Shown here: positions 24,885 through 31,735 of the stretch, piece by piece
How the letters are laid out: every line of letters starts with the position of its first letter
Numbering within the stretch: position 1 is the first letter of the stretch
Source of the DNA: Mangrovibacterium marinum
Lineage (GTDB): Bacteria; Bacteroidota; Bacteroidia; Bacteroidales; Prolixibacteraceae
NCBI RefSeq assembly: GCF_003046625.1
Contig: NZ_QAAD01000005.1
Location: forward strand, 1-64,000
Direction of reading: 5' to 3'
Length of the DNA: 64,000 bases
Notes under the pieces: model-generated
What the model was told of the DNA's origin: nothing
Database searches by the model: none
What the model saw: only the letters and a program-made list of their open reading frames with translations
Program-made: the position numbers and the translations under genes

Positions 24885-24919
24885 CAAATATATAAAAATG
24901 CAACTAAAAAACAGTTGCA
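24885..24919 (-). promoter_or_regulatory. hicAB promoter with TGCAACT palindrome
   Basis: On the minus strand TATATTTG occupies 24885-24892, next to the hicA start (24880). Just upstream, TGCAACT (24899-24905) and AGTTGCA (24913-24919) form a perfect 7-base inverted repeat with a 7-base spacer. Its place in the core promoter suits an operator for HicB autorepression. Confidence 0.55.
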
Positions 24920-24927
24920 AGAATTTG

Positions 24928-25045
24928 CTATAATAGTTTTCTATTCAATTCGTCCAGCTAACTATCTGCAAAGCTTCTCAGGTAGATTGTCGTCGTTTTT
25001 TCGTTGCTATGCCCCATGCCTTCACTAATGGCGCAATTTTCAACC
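24928..25045 (-). pseudogene. Remnant of a tyrosine recombinase (integrase), C-terminal end
   Basis: Translating the minus strand gives VENCAISEGMGHSNEKTT, then TIYLRSFADS, an amber codon, then LDELNRKLL and a stop at 24928-24930. This is the end of a Bacteroidota phage-type integrase: the GH of the HxxH region and the catalytic Tyr in the TIYLRSF context are recognisable. TAG stands where such proteins usually have a sense codon such as Gln. Nothing upstream continues the domain, so it is a decayed fragment marking an old integration. Confidence 0.7.
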
Positions 25046-25660
25046 AACCAGCACCTCTTTAACCTTCGTAGAGAACCGAAAGATCGGCAATCAACCTTAT
25101 TCCCTCATTTTTGGAATAAACAACGGATGCCAGATCGTAAACGCTGTCAGGACCTGCGGACGCTGACAGGTTGTAATCAGCAAGCTTTTTAATCGCAACG
25201 TTCGCGGAGACGACGCGGAGAACTGATTGACGATCGAAGTCCGGAGGGGAGCATATTTATAGAAAAGAAACGCTCCCTACCAACATACGATGTGGGGAAA
25301 AGCGATGATGCTGCTGGCTTCGAATTTCCAATAACCAATATTCAAGATCGAATAAACATGTGGGTTTCGAGCAAATACTCATCTTGGTCAATCGTAAATG
25401 GTCAATCGTCCAATCGTAAATTGTCTCAGACTGCGATTGATCACTGAATCCTGATCCCTGTGTGTTCGGACTTATGACTAACTGTACTTACAGCCTGTTT
25501 TCTCTACTCAAGACTCTCTACTCAATACTCTCTACTCAAGACTTACGACTCACTACTCACGACTCAATACTTAACTCGTTAGTAGATGATGCCATGGAGG
25601 TACTTTTGTGAGTGTCCTTTGATAATCAAACAGAGCATGGTCTCAGGGTGTAAACAAATT
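25046..25660. other. Intergenic region with simple repeats, no gene
   Basis: No supported gene. Around 25146-25170 a CTGTCAG...CTGACAG inverted repeat occurs. From 25497 to 25580 the sequence is a string of words like CTACTCAAGACT, ACGACTCACT and CTCACGACTC, also found at 27168-27228. Small frames here have no family resemblance. Confidence 0.5.
25497..25580 (+). repeat. ACTC-word tandem repeat, copy 1
   Basis: Words of 8-12 bases (CTCTACTCAAGA, CTCTACTCAATA, CTTACGACTCACTACTCACG) repeat in imperfect tandem. The same vocabulary recurs at 27168-27228. Both flank the AbiEii-like pair and the MITE-like element. Confidence 0.6.
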
Positions 25661-25664
25661 TGTT

Positions 25665-25672
25665 TATATTTG
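25665..25672 (+). promoter_or_regulatory. -7 box (TATATTTG) of the antitoxin gene
   Basis: TATATTTG lies only 8 bases before ATG 25681, implying a very short leader, and overlaps the longer alternative start at 25660, which is therefore rejected. Confidence 0.6.
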
Positions 25673-25680
25673 TTACTGCG

Positions 25681-26196
25681 ATGGATTCAATAGATAAAAA
25701 TATTACAATTTTAAAGGGGATACATCCCGGTTTTATTCTTGACAGGGAATTAAAAAAAAGAAGATTGCCTAAAAGACGATTGGCGATGTTGATTGATGAA
25801 TATCCTCAGCTTTTGGGAGATATTACGAAGGGGAAACGTCGCATCAATCCCTCATTGTCCATAAGACTTGGTGATGCTTTGGGTATTGATGAAAGTTTCT
25901 TTGCCGTATTACAAGCGTATTACGATATTGAGCAACAAAAGAAAAAACAAACCCAGCATGAACATCCTAATTTAAAACTTTTGCGACCTGTTTTGTTTTG
26001 GGATACAGCTATAAATTCGATTAATTGGGCGAAGAGTAAAACCAGTGTTATTAGGCGCGTATTCGAACGGGGGAATGAACAGGAAATTGGAGAAATAATT
26101 CGTTTCTATGGCGAACAGGAAGTGCAGGCTATTTTGGCCCAGCTCTCAAACCGTTCGTCAATACTGGAAAATAATATACAGAAATATCTCCGATAA
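25681..26196 (+). CDS. HTH (HigA-like) antitoxin with C-terminal DUF6922-like domain
   Basis: 171 aa. The N-terminal part (IHPGFILDRELKKRRLPKRRLAML ... LSIRLGDALGIDESFF) is a HigA/VapI-like helix-turn-helix as in plasmid-maintenance antitoxins. The C-terminal part (LLRPVLFWDTAINSINWAKSKTSVIRRVFERG) resembles the small domain (named DUF6922, from memory) often encoded beside AbiEii-type nucleotidyltransferases. It stands 4 bases before the toxin-like gene. It probably neutralises and autoregulates the pair. Confidence 0.75.
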   Translation: MDSIDKNITILKGIHPGFILDRELKKRRLPKRRLAMLIDEYPQLLGDITKGKRRINPSLSIRLGDALGIDESFFAVLQAYYDIEQQKKKQTQHEHPNLKLLRPVLFWDTAINSINWAKSKTSVIRRVFERGNEQEIGEIIRFYGEQEVQAILAQLSNRSSILENNIQKYLR

Positions 26197-26200
26197 GTAG

Positions 26201-26803
26201 ATGACCAAACAATTAAAATACAATACGGTAACGCCTCAGCTACGAGAAATCTTGTCCTGGCTGATGGGGGAAAAAATCTTCGATCCTTTTCGGCTGGTTG
26301 GTGGAACCGCTTTAAGTTTGCAGTTAGGTCATCGTGAATCCGTCGATATTGACTTATTTACCGAGACTCCTTATGGCGAAATTGATTTTGATTTAATCGA
26401 TAAGCATCTAAAAGTTAGTTTTGAATATATTGATTCATTTGACGGACCTGTTGCAATGGGTAAATCCTACTTTATAGGAAATTCGGCGGATGATTGTATT
26501 AAACTTGATTTGTTTTATACCGATCCTTTTATTCGGCCTGTTTTAAATGTTGACAATATACGGTTAGCTAGTCTCGACGATATAACGGCAATGAAAATCG
26601 ACCTTGTAAGTCGCATAGCGCGGAAAAAGCACTTTTGGGATTTGCACGAATTATTAGAATATTATTCGATTCCACAAATGATTTTGTTGCATGAAGAACG
26701 CTATCCCTACTCCCATGAACCCACTGAGATACTCAAGAATTTTACCAATTTTGAAGCAGCCGATAATGATTTTGAGCCCATCTGCCTAAGGAGCAAACAT
26801 TGA
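26201..26803 (+). CDS. AbiEii/AbiGii-type nucleotidyltransferase toxin, truncated at C-terminus
   Basis: 200 aa. The DUF1814/AbiEii fold is clear: LVGGTALSLQLGHRESVDIDLF (GG and DxD catalytic motif), SLDDITAMKIDLVSRIARKKHFWDLHELL (Lys and Asp motifs). AbiEii and MenT-like toxins add nucleotides to tRNA acceptor ends and arrest growth or abort phage infection. The frame ends at TGA 26801-26803 where relatives usually continue with Trp; past it the same frame reads ELIKLDFVEAIEKLTGE and stops at 26855-26857. A TGG-to-TGA change would explain this. The catalytic core is kept, so activity is possible. Confidence 0.85.
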   Translation: MTKQLKYNTVTPQLREILSWLMGEKIFDPFRLVGGTALSLQLGHRESVDIDLFTETPYGEIDFDLIDKHLKVSFEYIDSFDGPVAMGKSYFIGNSADDCIKLDLFYTDPFIRPVLNVDNIRLASLDDITAMKIDLVSRIARKKHFWDLHELLEYYSIPQMILLHEERYPYSHEPTEILKNFTNFEAADNDFEPICLRSKH

Positions 26804-26862
26804 GAACTCATTAAGCTGGATTTTGTGGAAGCAATCGAGAAGCTAACTGGTGAATGATTGTT

Positions 26863-27100
26863 GGGGCTGTCTAAAAAGTCGATAAGAAGAAACTCAGACT
26901 TACAAATTGAAAGCTCTAGCTGATTTTACCCTCCCTGCCCACCGGCAGGCGGGCAAAGCTCTCCGTCAGCTGCCGGATGGCTTAAAGTCCCCTTCAGAGC
27001 CCGTCCCCAACTTTTCGGGAGGATTTAGGGGGCATGTAGTTTGAACGGACTTACAATTTGATAGCTTTGAAAAATCTCTTCATACTTTTTGGACAGCCTC
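26863..27100. mobile_element. MITE-like element with 17-base inverted ends
   Basis: GGGGCTGTCTAAAAAGT (26863-26879) and, reversed, GAGGCTGTCCAAAAAGT (27084-27100) are 17-base terminal inverted repeats with 15 matches, typical of transposase ends of the GGCTGTC-AAAAAGT kind. The 238-base interior has no gene; GACTTACAAATTGAAAGCT near the left end recurs almost unchanged as a direct copy near the right end. No clear target duplication is visible. It sits just after the toxin gene's ancestral end (26857). Confidence 0.6.
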
Positions 27101-27167
27101 TTTCATGATGCTGTAGCCCTGTTTTATGAATGGTTGCTGAGCCGTAGTGCTTTTGGTTATCTGGTCT

Positions 27168-27228
27168 CACTACTCAAGACTCACGACTCGCTACTCACGA
27201 CTCGCTACTCAAGACTCACTACTAAACC
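27168..27228 (+). repeat. ACTC-word tandem repeat, copy 2
   Basis: CTACTCAAGACTCACGACT, CGCTACTCACGACT and CGCTACTCAAGACT follow each other in imperfect tandem. The vocabulary is that of 25497-25580. Confidence 0.6.
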
Positions 27229-27245
27229 TCTGCTTTTCCCGCGTT

Positions 27246-27878
27246 TCAGACCAGAAAACAGCGATCCGGAGAATAGGCGGAACGATCATCGCGCCGGAAA
27301 AACAAGTGGATATGAAATTGCCTGGTAATTTGCCACTCTTTCAGGGGGAGCAATGCTTCGCCTTGCCCACGCGTTGCACCGATTTCAAAAGGCTGGCTGC
27401 CATCCCGGGAGTAATAAATCCCCATCAGGCAATCGTTCGTTTGGGCTTGCCGGCTCAGCTGGTCGGTGCTCCAGCTAATCCGAACAACAGCCGGGTCGTC
27501 GGCCGACCGCTCCACCCGAAGCTCTTGCGGCAAGGGAACCGGGCCTGTTGAAAAATGCAACAAGTCGGGATCCGTCAGTGCTCCGTAACGACCAAAAGCC
27601 GGCATATTGGCCTGGACAAACAGGTTATAGCCGGTATATTTCACGGTTGCCGACAGATTCCAGATCGGCTTAACAACATTTTCGCGGTAAGCTTTATAAA
27701 AAAAGCTCAAGGCCCGGAAACGCATCCGGTGTTCCTGTTGCTTCGGGCTCCAGCTATCGCGCTTACGCTTTTCCGGCGCCGAGCGAACAATCACTTCATC
27801 GCCATAAGGAACAAAAACCAGCGTGTTCCCCAATTTACCACTTAACTGAAATCCTCCTGCTACCTTCGCCTTTGCCAT
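27246..27878 (-). CDS. Conserved hypothetical protein, DUF6266-like
   Basis: 210 aa, no signal peptide or membrane helix. The start (MAKAKVAGGFQLSGKLGNTLVFVPYGDEVIVRSAP) matches, from memory, the N-terminal pattern GG..G..GN.V.Y...G...VR..P of the Bacteroidota DUF6266 family, whose function is unknown. The rest contains a beta-rich domain (VVRISWSTDQLS, CLMGIYYSRDG) like a fibronectin or structural-protein fold. It lies inside the accessory island, upstream of 11-base direct repeats. Confidence 0.65.
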   Translation of the reverse strand: MAKAKVAGGFQLSGKLGNTLVFVPYGDEVIVRSAPEKRKRDSWSPKQQEHRMRFRALSFFYKAYRENVVKPIWNLSATVKYTGYNLFVQANMPAFGRYGALTDPDLLHFSTGPVPLPQELRVERSADDPAVVRISWSTDQLSRQAQTNDCLMGIYYSRDGSQPFEIGATRGQGEALLPLKEWQITRQFHIHLFFRRDDRSAYSPDRCFLV

Positions 27879-27937
27879 AGAGATTCTTCTTGAAAGGTTC
27901 GTACTTCTTACTTTTTAACTCTAAGGTTTATACTAGT

Positions 27938-27995
27938 TTTCTGTATAAAAAGATACAGTAAGCATACAGAAACCATACAGAAACCTTACAGAAAC
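27938..27995. repeat. 11-base direct repeats (CATACAGAAAC x3) with inverted partner
   Basis: CATACAGAAAC occurs at 27963-27973 and 27974-27984, then CTTACAGAAAC at 27985-27995, exactly one helical turn apart; TTTCTGTAT at 27938-27946 is the inverted form. Such phasing is typical of protein-binding arrays (regulator sites or iterons). The array lies about 85 bases before the DUF6266-like start. Confidence 0.6.
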
Positions 27996-28186
27996 CCCGA
28001 ACTTTCCAAGAAGGATCTCCGAAGGAATCGTATAGGGGGAGTAGGCCTATATCACCAAGCGGATAAATAAAACAGAGAGCGGATAAAAATTCCGACGAAA
28101 GTTGCAGATTGGATCGGATGGTTCCTGAAGTCGGATGTGGTTCTCATACGGAAATAAAATATCGTAAATAAAGCCTTGTTAAACGA

Positions 28187-28194
28187 TAATTTTG
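28187..28194 (+). promoter_or_regulatory. -7 box (TAATTTTG) for the PLD/HNH/methyltransferase-HIT genes
   Basis: TAATTTTG fits TAnnTTTG, 19 bases before the ATG at 28214. No TTG is found at 19-21 bases upstream. Confidence 0.5.
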
Positions 28195-28213
28195 TAAATT
28201 TGGATTTTAACAA

Positions 28214-28555
28214 ATGCCAAATACTAAAGTGCCTATCGCTATGCTAAGAGATATTGTATATCCGCTAACCCTAGAATATAGCTCTGATGGAAATCATCTT
28301 CCAATCGAGTTTTTTATGCTGACTATACCAAATTGCAAGCATATCGACTTGAAACTTGGCTATTTTAGTTCCAACGCAATTCGCACTTTGTCGTATGGTT
28401 TTGCACAATTCATCCACAAAGGCGGTACTCTTCGGATTATTACTAACCATTTTCTTTCTTATCAGGACAAAATGCTTTTGGATGAAGCAAATTCAGATTC
28501 TGCGGTTGAAGAGGCCGAGATGAAGCGATTAACCTCGTTATTTGTATCTCGGTGA
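28214..28555 (+). CDS. PLD-like nuclease N-terminal domain, probably a truncated helicase/nuclease
   Basis: 113 aa. LPIEFFMLTIPNCKHIDLKLGYFSSNAIRTLSYGFAQFIHKGGTLRIITNHFLS is the first half of a phospholipase-D-like domain, as found at the N-terminus of large PLD-helicase proteins in bacterial defence loci. The HKD catalytic motif and any helicase part are missing: the frame ends at TGA 28553-28555, 11 bases before the next gene. Internal deletion of a longer gene is the simplest explanation. Base composition is AT-rich, as in the next two genes. Confidence 0.6.
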   Translation: MPNTKVPIAMLRDIVYPLTLEYSSDGNHLPIEFFMLTIPNCKHIDLKLGYFSSNAIRTLSYGFAQFIHKGGTLRIITNHFLSYQDKMLLDEANSDSAVEEAEMKRLTSLFVSR

Positions 28556-28566
28556 ATTACTATTGA

Positions 28567-29688
28567 ATGAAGGAATATGTATTAACCAATATTAGCAGAA
28601 TTATTGAACGGGAAAGCAAAACTTCGACTTATAAGTTTGCCTTGCTTCGTGCTGTCATTGATCTTATACAAGATAATTCTCCGTTTATTGTTGTAGAAGG
28701 GGATCGTGTCATTTTTCCTACAGGGCTGTTGGTTGAAAAATGGTTACTTTATTACTATCCAATTTTCGATTCATCTCTGAGTATTCCACAGATAGGAGGA
28801 GAAACTGAATTGGCATTTGGCAAACAGTTGCTGGAATTTACGGATAAGTATAAGTTGAGAGGTGGATTTTCTGCGTTTTATAATGATTTAAAGACTAGAG
28901 GAATACCAGTAGATTTAGAGGATGACTTTAAAGCGCTGGCAAGTAAAATCAAAGACACGGTCACGAAAATGCCCATGCGGTATATCGGTCGATCACTTAG
29001 CAAAGAGTATTATTCCATTTTTAGGGTTGAGAAACGAAGTGAAGCCAGTAAGCGGATTAATATAATAGATGCAGAATATCTGATAAATAGGCTGGGTAGC
29101 TTTTCCATCCCCCGAGAATACTATGATGCCTTTCGGGTTTTTGGTTCGTTTATCGCGGGTAAGGATTCTATCTTGTTTAAGTGGGCTGAGTTTTCGGTGC
29201 GGATGTCTTCGGATAACCTGTCGGTGAGTCAAGTATTGAATGATGTTTTGCGAAGTCCGGTCACAGAAAGGGAGGTGAACGAATCAAAAAAGATTTTCAA
29301 TAACTATCTGCAGGAGCAGGGGAATGTATATTGCGTGTGGACAGGAAGGAAACTTAGGAAGTATGATCTTGACCACTTGATTCCATTTTCAGTGTGGAAA
29401 AATAACGACTTGTGGAATCTACTTCCAAGTGATTCAATTACAAATAGTCGGAAGAGAGACAAAATTCCGTCTGCTGCACTAATCGAATCGCAAAAAGAAC
29501 TGATCATCCAGTATTGGGATATACTGAATCAGTTTCAACATGAACGTTTCAGAAAGGAGATCGGTGTCACATTGCTTGGTGACACTAATTTTGATTCTTG
29601 GGAAACAACTGCCATTACTCAGCTAAAAAGTACGTGTGATTATCTAATTTCTCAACGCGGATTCGACCAATGGGACGGACGAAATTAA
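28567..29688 (+). CDS. HNH endonuclease domain protein
   Basis: 373 aa. The N-terminal 240 residues are unfamiliar and helix-rich. The C-terminal region CVWTGRKLRKYDLDHLIPFSVWKNNDLWNLLPSDSITNSRKRDKIPS is an HNH nuclease: DH dyad, NDLWNLLP with the conserved Asn, and the later Asn/Lys. Proteins of this shape occur as putative restriction nucleases. It follows the PLD fragment by 11 bases and overlaps the methyltransferase-HIT gene by 19, so the genes are co-translated. Likely role: DNA cleavage in a defence system (inference). Confidence 0.8.
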   Translation: MKEYVLTNISRIIERESKTSTYKFALLRAVIDLIQDNSPFIVVEGDRVIFPTGLLVEKWLLYYYPIFDSSLSIPQIGGETELAFGKQLLEFTDKYKLRGGFSAFYNDLKTRGIPVDLEDDFKALASKIKDTVTKMPMRYIGRSLSKEYYSIFRVEKRSEASKRINIIDAEYLINRLGSFSIPREYYDAFRVFGSFIAGKDSILFKWAEFSVRMSSDNLSVSQVLNDVLRSPVTEREVNESKKIFNNYLQEQGNVYCVWTGRKLRKYDLDHLIPFSVWKNNDLWNLLPSDSITNSRKRDKIPSAALIESQKELIIQYWDILNQFQHERFRKEIGVTLLGDTNFDSWETTAITQLKSTCDYLISQRGFDQWDGRN

Positions 29689-30545
29689 ATCAATATCATT
29701 ATCTCACTGCTAAAGAGCGCGATCGTCTTTCGTTTCCTGCTCGACTGGCCATAGAGCGTGGCTGGCTCAAAGGAGAAATTCTCGATTTTGGGTGCGGCTT
29801 TGGATCTGATGTTCAATTGCTATCTGAATTGGGCATGAATGTGAAAGGATATGATGTCCACTATTTCCCGGAGTATCCTCAAAAGAAGTTCGATACAATA
29901 CTTTGTTTCTATGTATTGAACGTGTTATTGCCAGAGGAGCAAGCAAAAGTCTTGGTCGAGATCTCTCGACTGTTGAGGCCTACTGGGAAAGCTTATTTCG
30001 CAGTACGTCGTGATCTTCAGTTTGAAGGATACCGTACTCACAAATTACATAAAAAGAAAACCTATCAGTGTAATGTCAAGCTTCCGTTCCGGTCTGTCTT
30101 CGTCAACGGGAATTGTGAAATTTACGAGTATCAGCATTTCAACCGTATTGAAAAAACGATTAATATCAGTTGCCCATTTTGTAATTCAACCCCGGAGCAA
30201 GCTTTTATTGCAGAAACGGCTACTGCATTTGCTATTTTTGATAAATTTCCGGTCAATCCCGGCCATGCTTTAATTATTCCTAAACGTCATTGTGCTGACT
30301 ATTTTGAATTAAGCATAAAAGAACAACAGGCTTGTTGGTTTTTGCTTAATCATGTTAAGTGCATTATAGCGAGTGAATTTAATCCTAATGGTTTCAACGT
30401 GGGAGTAAATATTAATCAGGCCGGGGGGCAAACGATTCCTCATGTTCACATTCATTTAATTCCCCGATATGCTGGTGATATTGAAAATCCAACTGGAGGT
30501 GTTCGCGGAGTGATTCCAGAGAAGCGGGATTATACTATAGATTGA
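29670..30545 (+). CDS. SAM-dependent methyltransferase fused to HIT-family hydrolase
   Basis: 291 aa. Residues about 1-140 are a class I methyltransferase: ILDFGCGFGSDVQLL (motif I), GYDVHYFPEYP, and FDTILCFYVLNVLLPEEQ ... LLRPTGKAYFAVRRD. The N-terminal style resembles methyltransferases associated with DNA phosphorothioation loci (from memory). Residues about 165-291 are a HIT domain: CPFCN..P, FPVNPGHALIIPKRH, and the catalytic HVHIHLIPRY. HIT enzymes hydrolyse or transfer nucleotide adducts such as AMP from phosphoramidates. It is third in the AT-rich trio, overlapping the HNH gene by 19 bases. The joint reaction is unknown. Confidence 0.85.
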   Translation: MGRTKLNQYHYLTAKERDRLSFPARLAIERGWLKGEILDFGCGFGSDVQLLSELGMNVKGYDVHYFPEYPQKKFDTILCFYVLNVLLPEEQAKVLVEISRLLRPTGKAYFAVRRDLQFEGYRTHKLHKKKTYQCNVKLPFRSVFVNGNCEIYEYQHFNRIEKTINISCPFCNSTPEQAFIAETATAFAIFDKFPVNPGHALIIPKRHCADYFELSIKEQQACWFLLNHVKCIIASEFNPNGFNVGVNINQAGGQTIPHVHIHLIPRYAGDIENPTGGVRGVIPEKRDYTID

Positions 30546-31130
30546 ATAAAACCCTTTTTAAGAGAACAAAAGTATCATGTCCACTGAATCGAAGCTTACT
30601 CATAATGAGCAAAAATAAGGAAAGTAAATTCAATAACTAAATGTTCCTTTTTCAAATTATTTGCAATGATTCAAGTTCTTTATTTTGAGTTGAATAAAGA
30701 GCTCTTTTTTTGTGAATTATTCCTTTGCTTGTAGACGGAGGTGCTGCAAAGTGAGGGGTTCAGGGCTACCAACAGGGTTATTCTCATCACGAATTAAATC
30801 GTATTGATAAGAAAAAGAGGAAAGCAAATCAATCACTTTCCTCTACAGGGGTGCGAAAGCCATCATCAAATGACCAATCCCACCTTTTTATACTGGATTT
30901 GCCAGTTTCAATTGATGTCGGATGATAAAATTAATCGTTTTTATTGGGAAATCACTCCTTTATATCAGTTAGTTGCTGGCAGTTATCCCGAGCAATGGGC
31001 GGGAACACTGGTTTGTGGTTTAAAAAGGCACCAAACTGGCACCGGAAATTACTGTCGATGCCTACTGGATCTGCTACATTGGCGAGGACACAAAGTTAAG
31101 CCCCTATCTCTAGAGTATGAAAGAGAGAAC
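30546..31130. other. Intergenic, decayed sequence without a supported gene
   Basis: AT-rich sequence after the trio, then a longer open frame from 30804 whose first 109 codons resemble no family and have unusual composition; it is open mainly by chance until it meets the IS3 remnant at 31131. A second frame around 31045-31115 reads APEITVDAYWICYIGEDTK and could be a scrap of another gene. No promoter or RNA was recognised. Confidence 0.4.
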
Positions 31131-31256
31131 ATGAAAGAGAAAACACGAAAGAAGTGCGACAAAGAGTTTAAAATGATGGTTGTCAATCTCTGTCTAAGTG
31201 GCAGGAGATCTCTGGATGTAGGCAACGAACTTGGTTTAGATCGAAGCTTGGTTTAA
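31131..31256 (+). pseudogene. Truncated IS3-family OrfA-like transposase fragment
   Basis: 41 codons MKEKTRKKCDKEFK ... VVNLCLSGRRSLDVGNELGLDRSLV match the helix-turn-helix start of an IS3-type OrfA (charged start, EFK..VV.LCLSG, then V..ELG.DRS.V). The frame stops just where the next helix (usually SRWR) should come. No OrfB is present, so the element is dead. Confidence 0.65.
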
Positions 31257-31440
31257 CGCCGGGTTCGGGATCCGTTTCCGGGCTTGTTTTATCACTGGCA
31301 AGTCGGCATAACTGGATGAAACCTTTCGGTTTGCAAAACCGGAGCCGGATGACGGGAGACTGTCAACGCTTGTCCCGATTAGTCGGGGGGAGGTGCTGTG
31401 AGGAGCTTAGGGCGAAACTCCCTTTGTCGGCTCGACCAAG
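31257..31440 (+). mobile_element. Group II intron remnant
   Basis: GGAGCCGGATGAC followed by GGGAGACTGTC (31341-31364), then GTGCTGTGAGGAGC, GGGCGAAACTCCC and GGCTCGACC (ending about 31438), reproduces the order of conserved words in the RNA part just before the reverse transcriptase gene of bacterial group II introns. No reverse transcriptase follows, so this is a fragment. It abuts the truncated IS3 piece. The match is from memory of intron sequences. Confidence 0.5.
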
Positions 31441-31735
31441 AAAACGGCCGTATTGGCGGTTGGGCGTTAACTTCCGGTTTTAAAGCGGAGGGTTTCGAAA
31501 GGTAAGCGCAAATTCCAGTCCCGTCGGGACGGCTGGGCGTAGAGATACAGGAGCTCCGTAGGAGCGCAACTGCCCCCAACAGCCTCGTATGTGCCGCTCC
31601 TCCGGAGCTCGGATTTCTGCTTATGGCGATTTTGCTACAACGATTTCGCTACTCCGGAGCTGGAGGAGTGCTGGTTTTTTTCGCGAAGTCGCTGGGTTTG
31701 TTAACTTGCATTGTCAAACTGCTAAAAAAATAACG
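31441..31735. other. Spacer with GGAGCTCC-type palindromic words
   Basis: Short palindromic words such as GGAGCTCCGTAGGAGC, CTCCTCCGGAGCT and CTCCGGAGCTGGAGGAG occur between 31549 and 31670, as often seen in Bacteroidota intergenic repeats. The frame of the following oxidoreductase is open back to 31589 through them, but this part does not look coding. Confidence 0.4.

Larger units (their letters stand above)
27879..28213. other. Intergenic region between divergent island genes
   Basis: It holds an inverted TTTCTGTAT (27938-27946), the TACAGAAAC direct repeats at 27963-27995 and, near the right end, a TAATTTTG -7 box at 28187-28194 for the downstream genes. No coding frame is supported. Confidence 0.5.

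Noticed and set aside
25497-25580. Possible CRISPR array in the ACTC words
   Set aside because: Units are too short and irregular, with no constant repeat or spacers of uniform length, and no cas genes are near.
27963-27995. Possible CRISPR or plasmid origin
   Set aside because: Three 11-base units without spacers are not CRISPR, and no replication gene is adjacent, so only a binding-site array is claimed.
30804-31130. N-terminal 109 codons of a 150-codon frame as a gene
   Set aside because: No family resemblance and odd composition; only its last 41 codons match an IS3 OrfA.
31379-31579. 66-codon minus-strand frame near the intron remnant
   Set aside because: Pro/Ser/Arg-rich translation of palindromic repeats, no resemblance to a protein.
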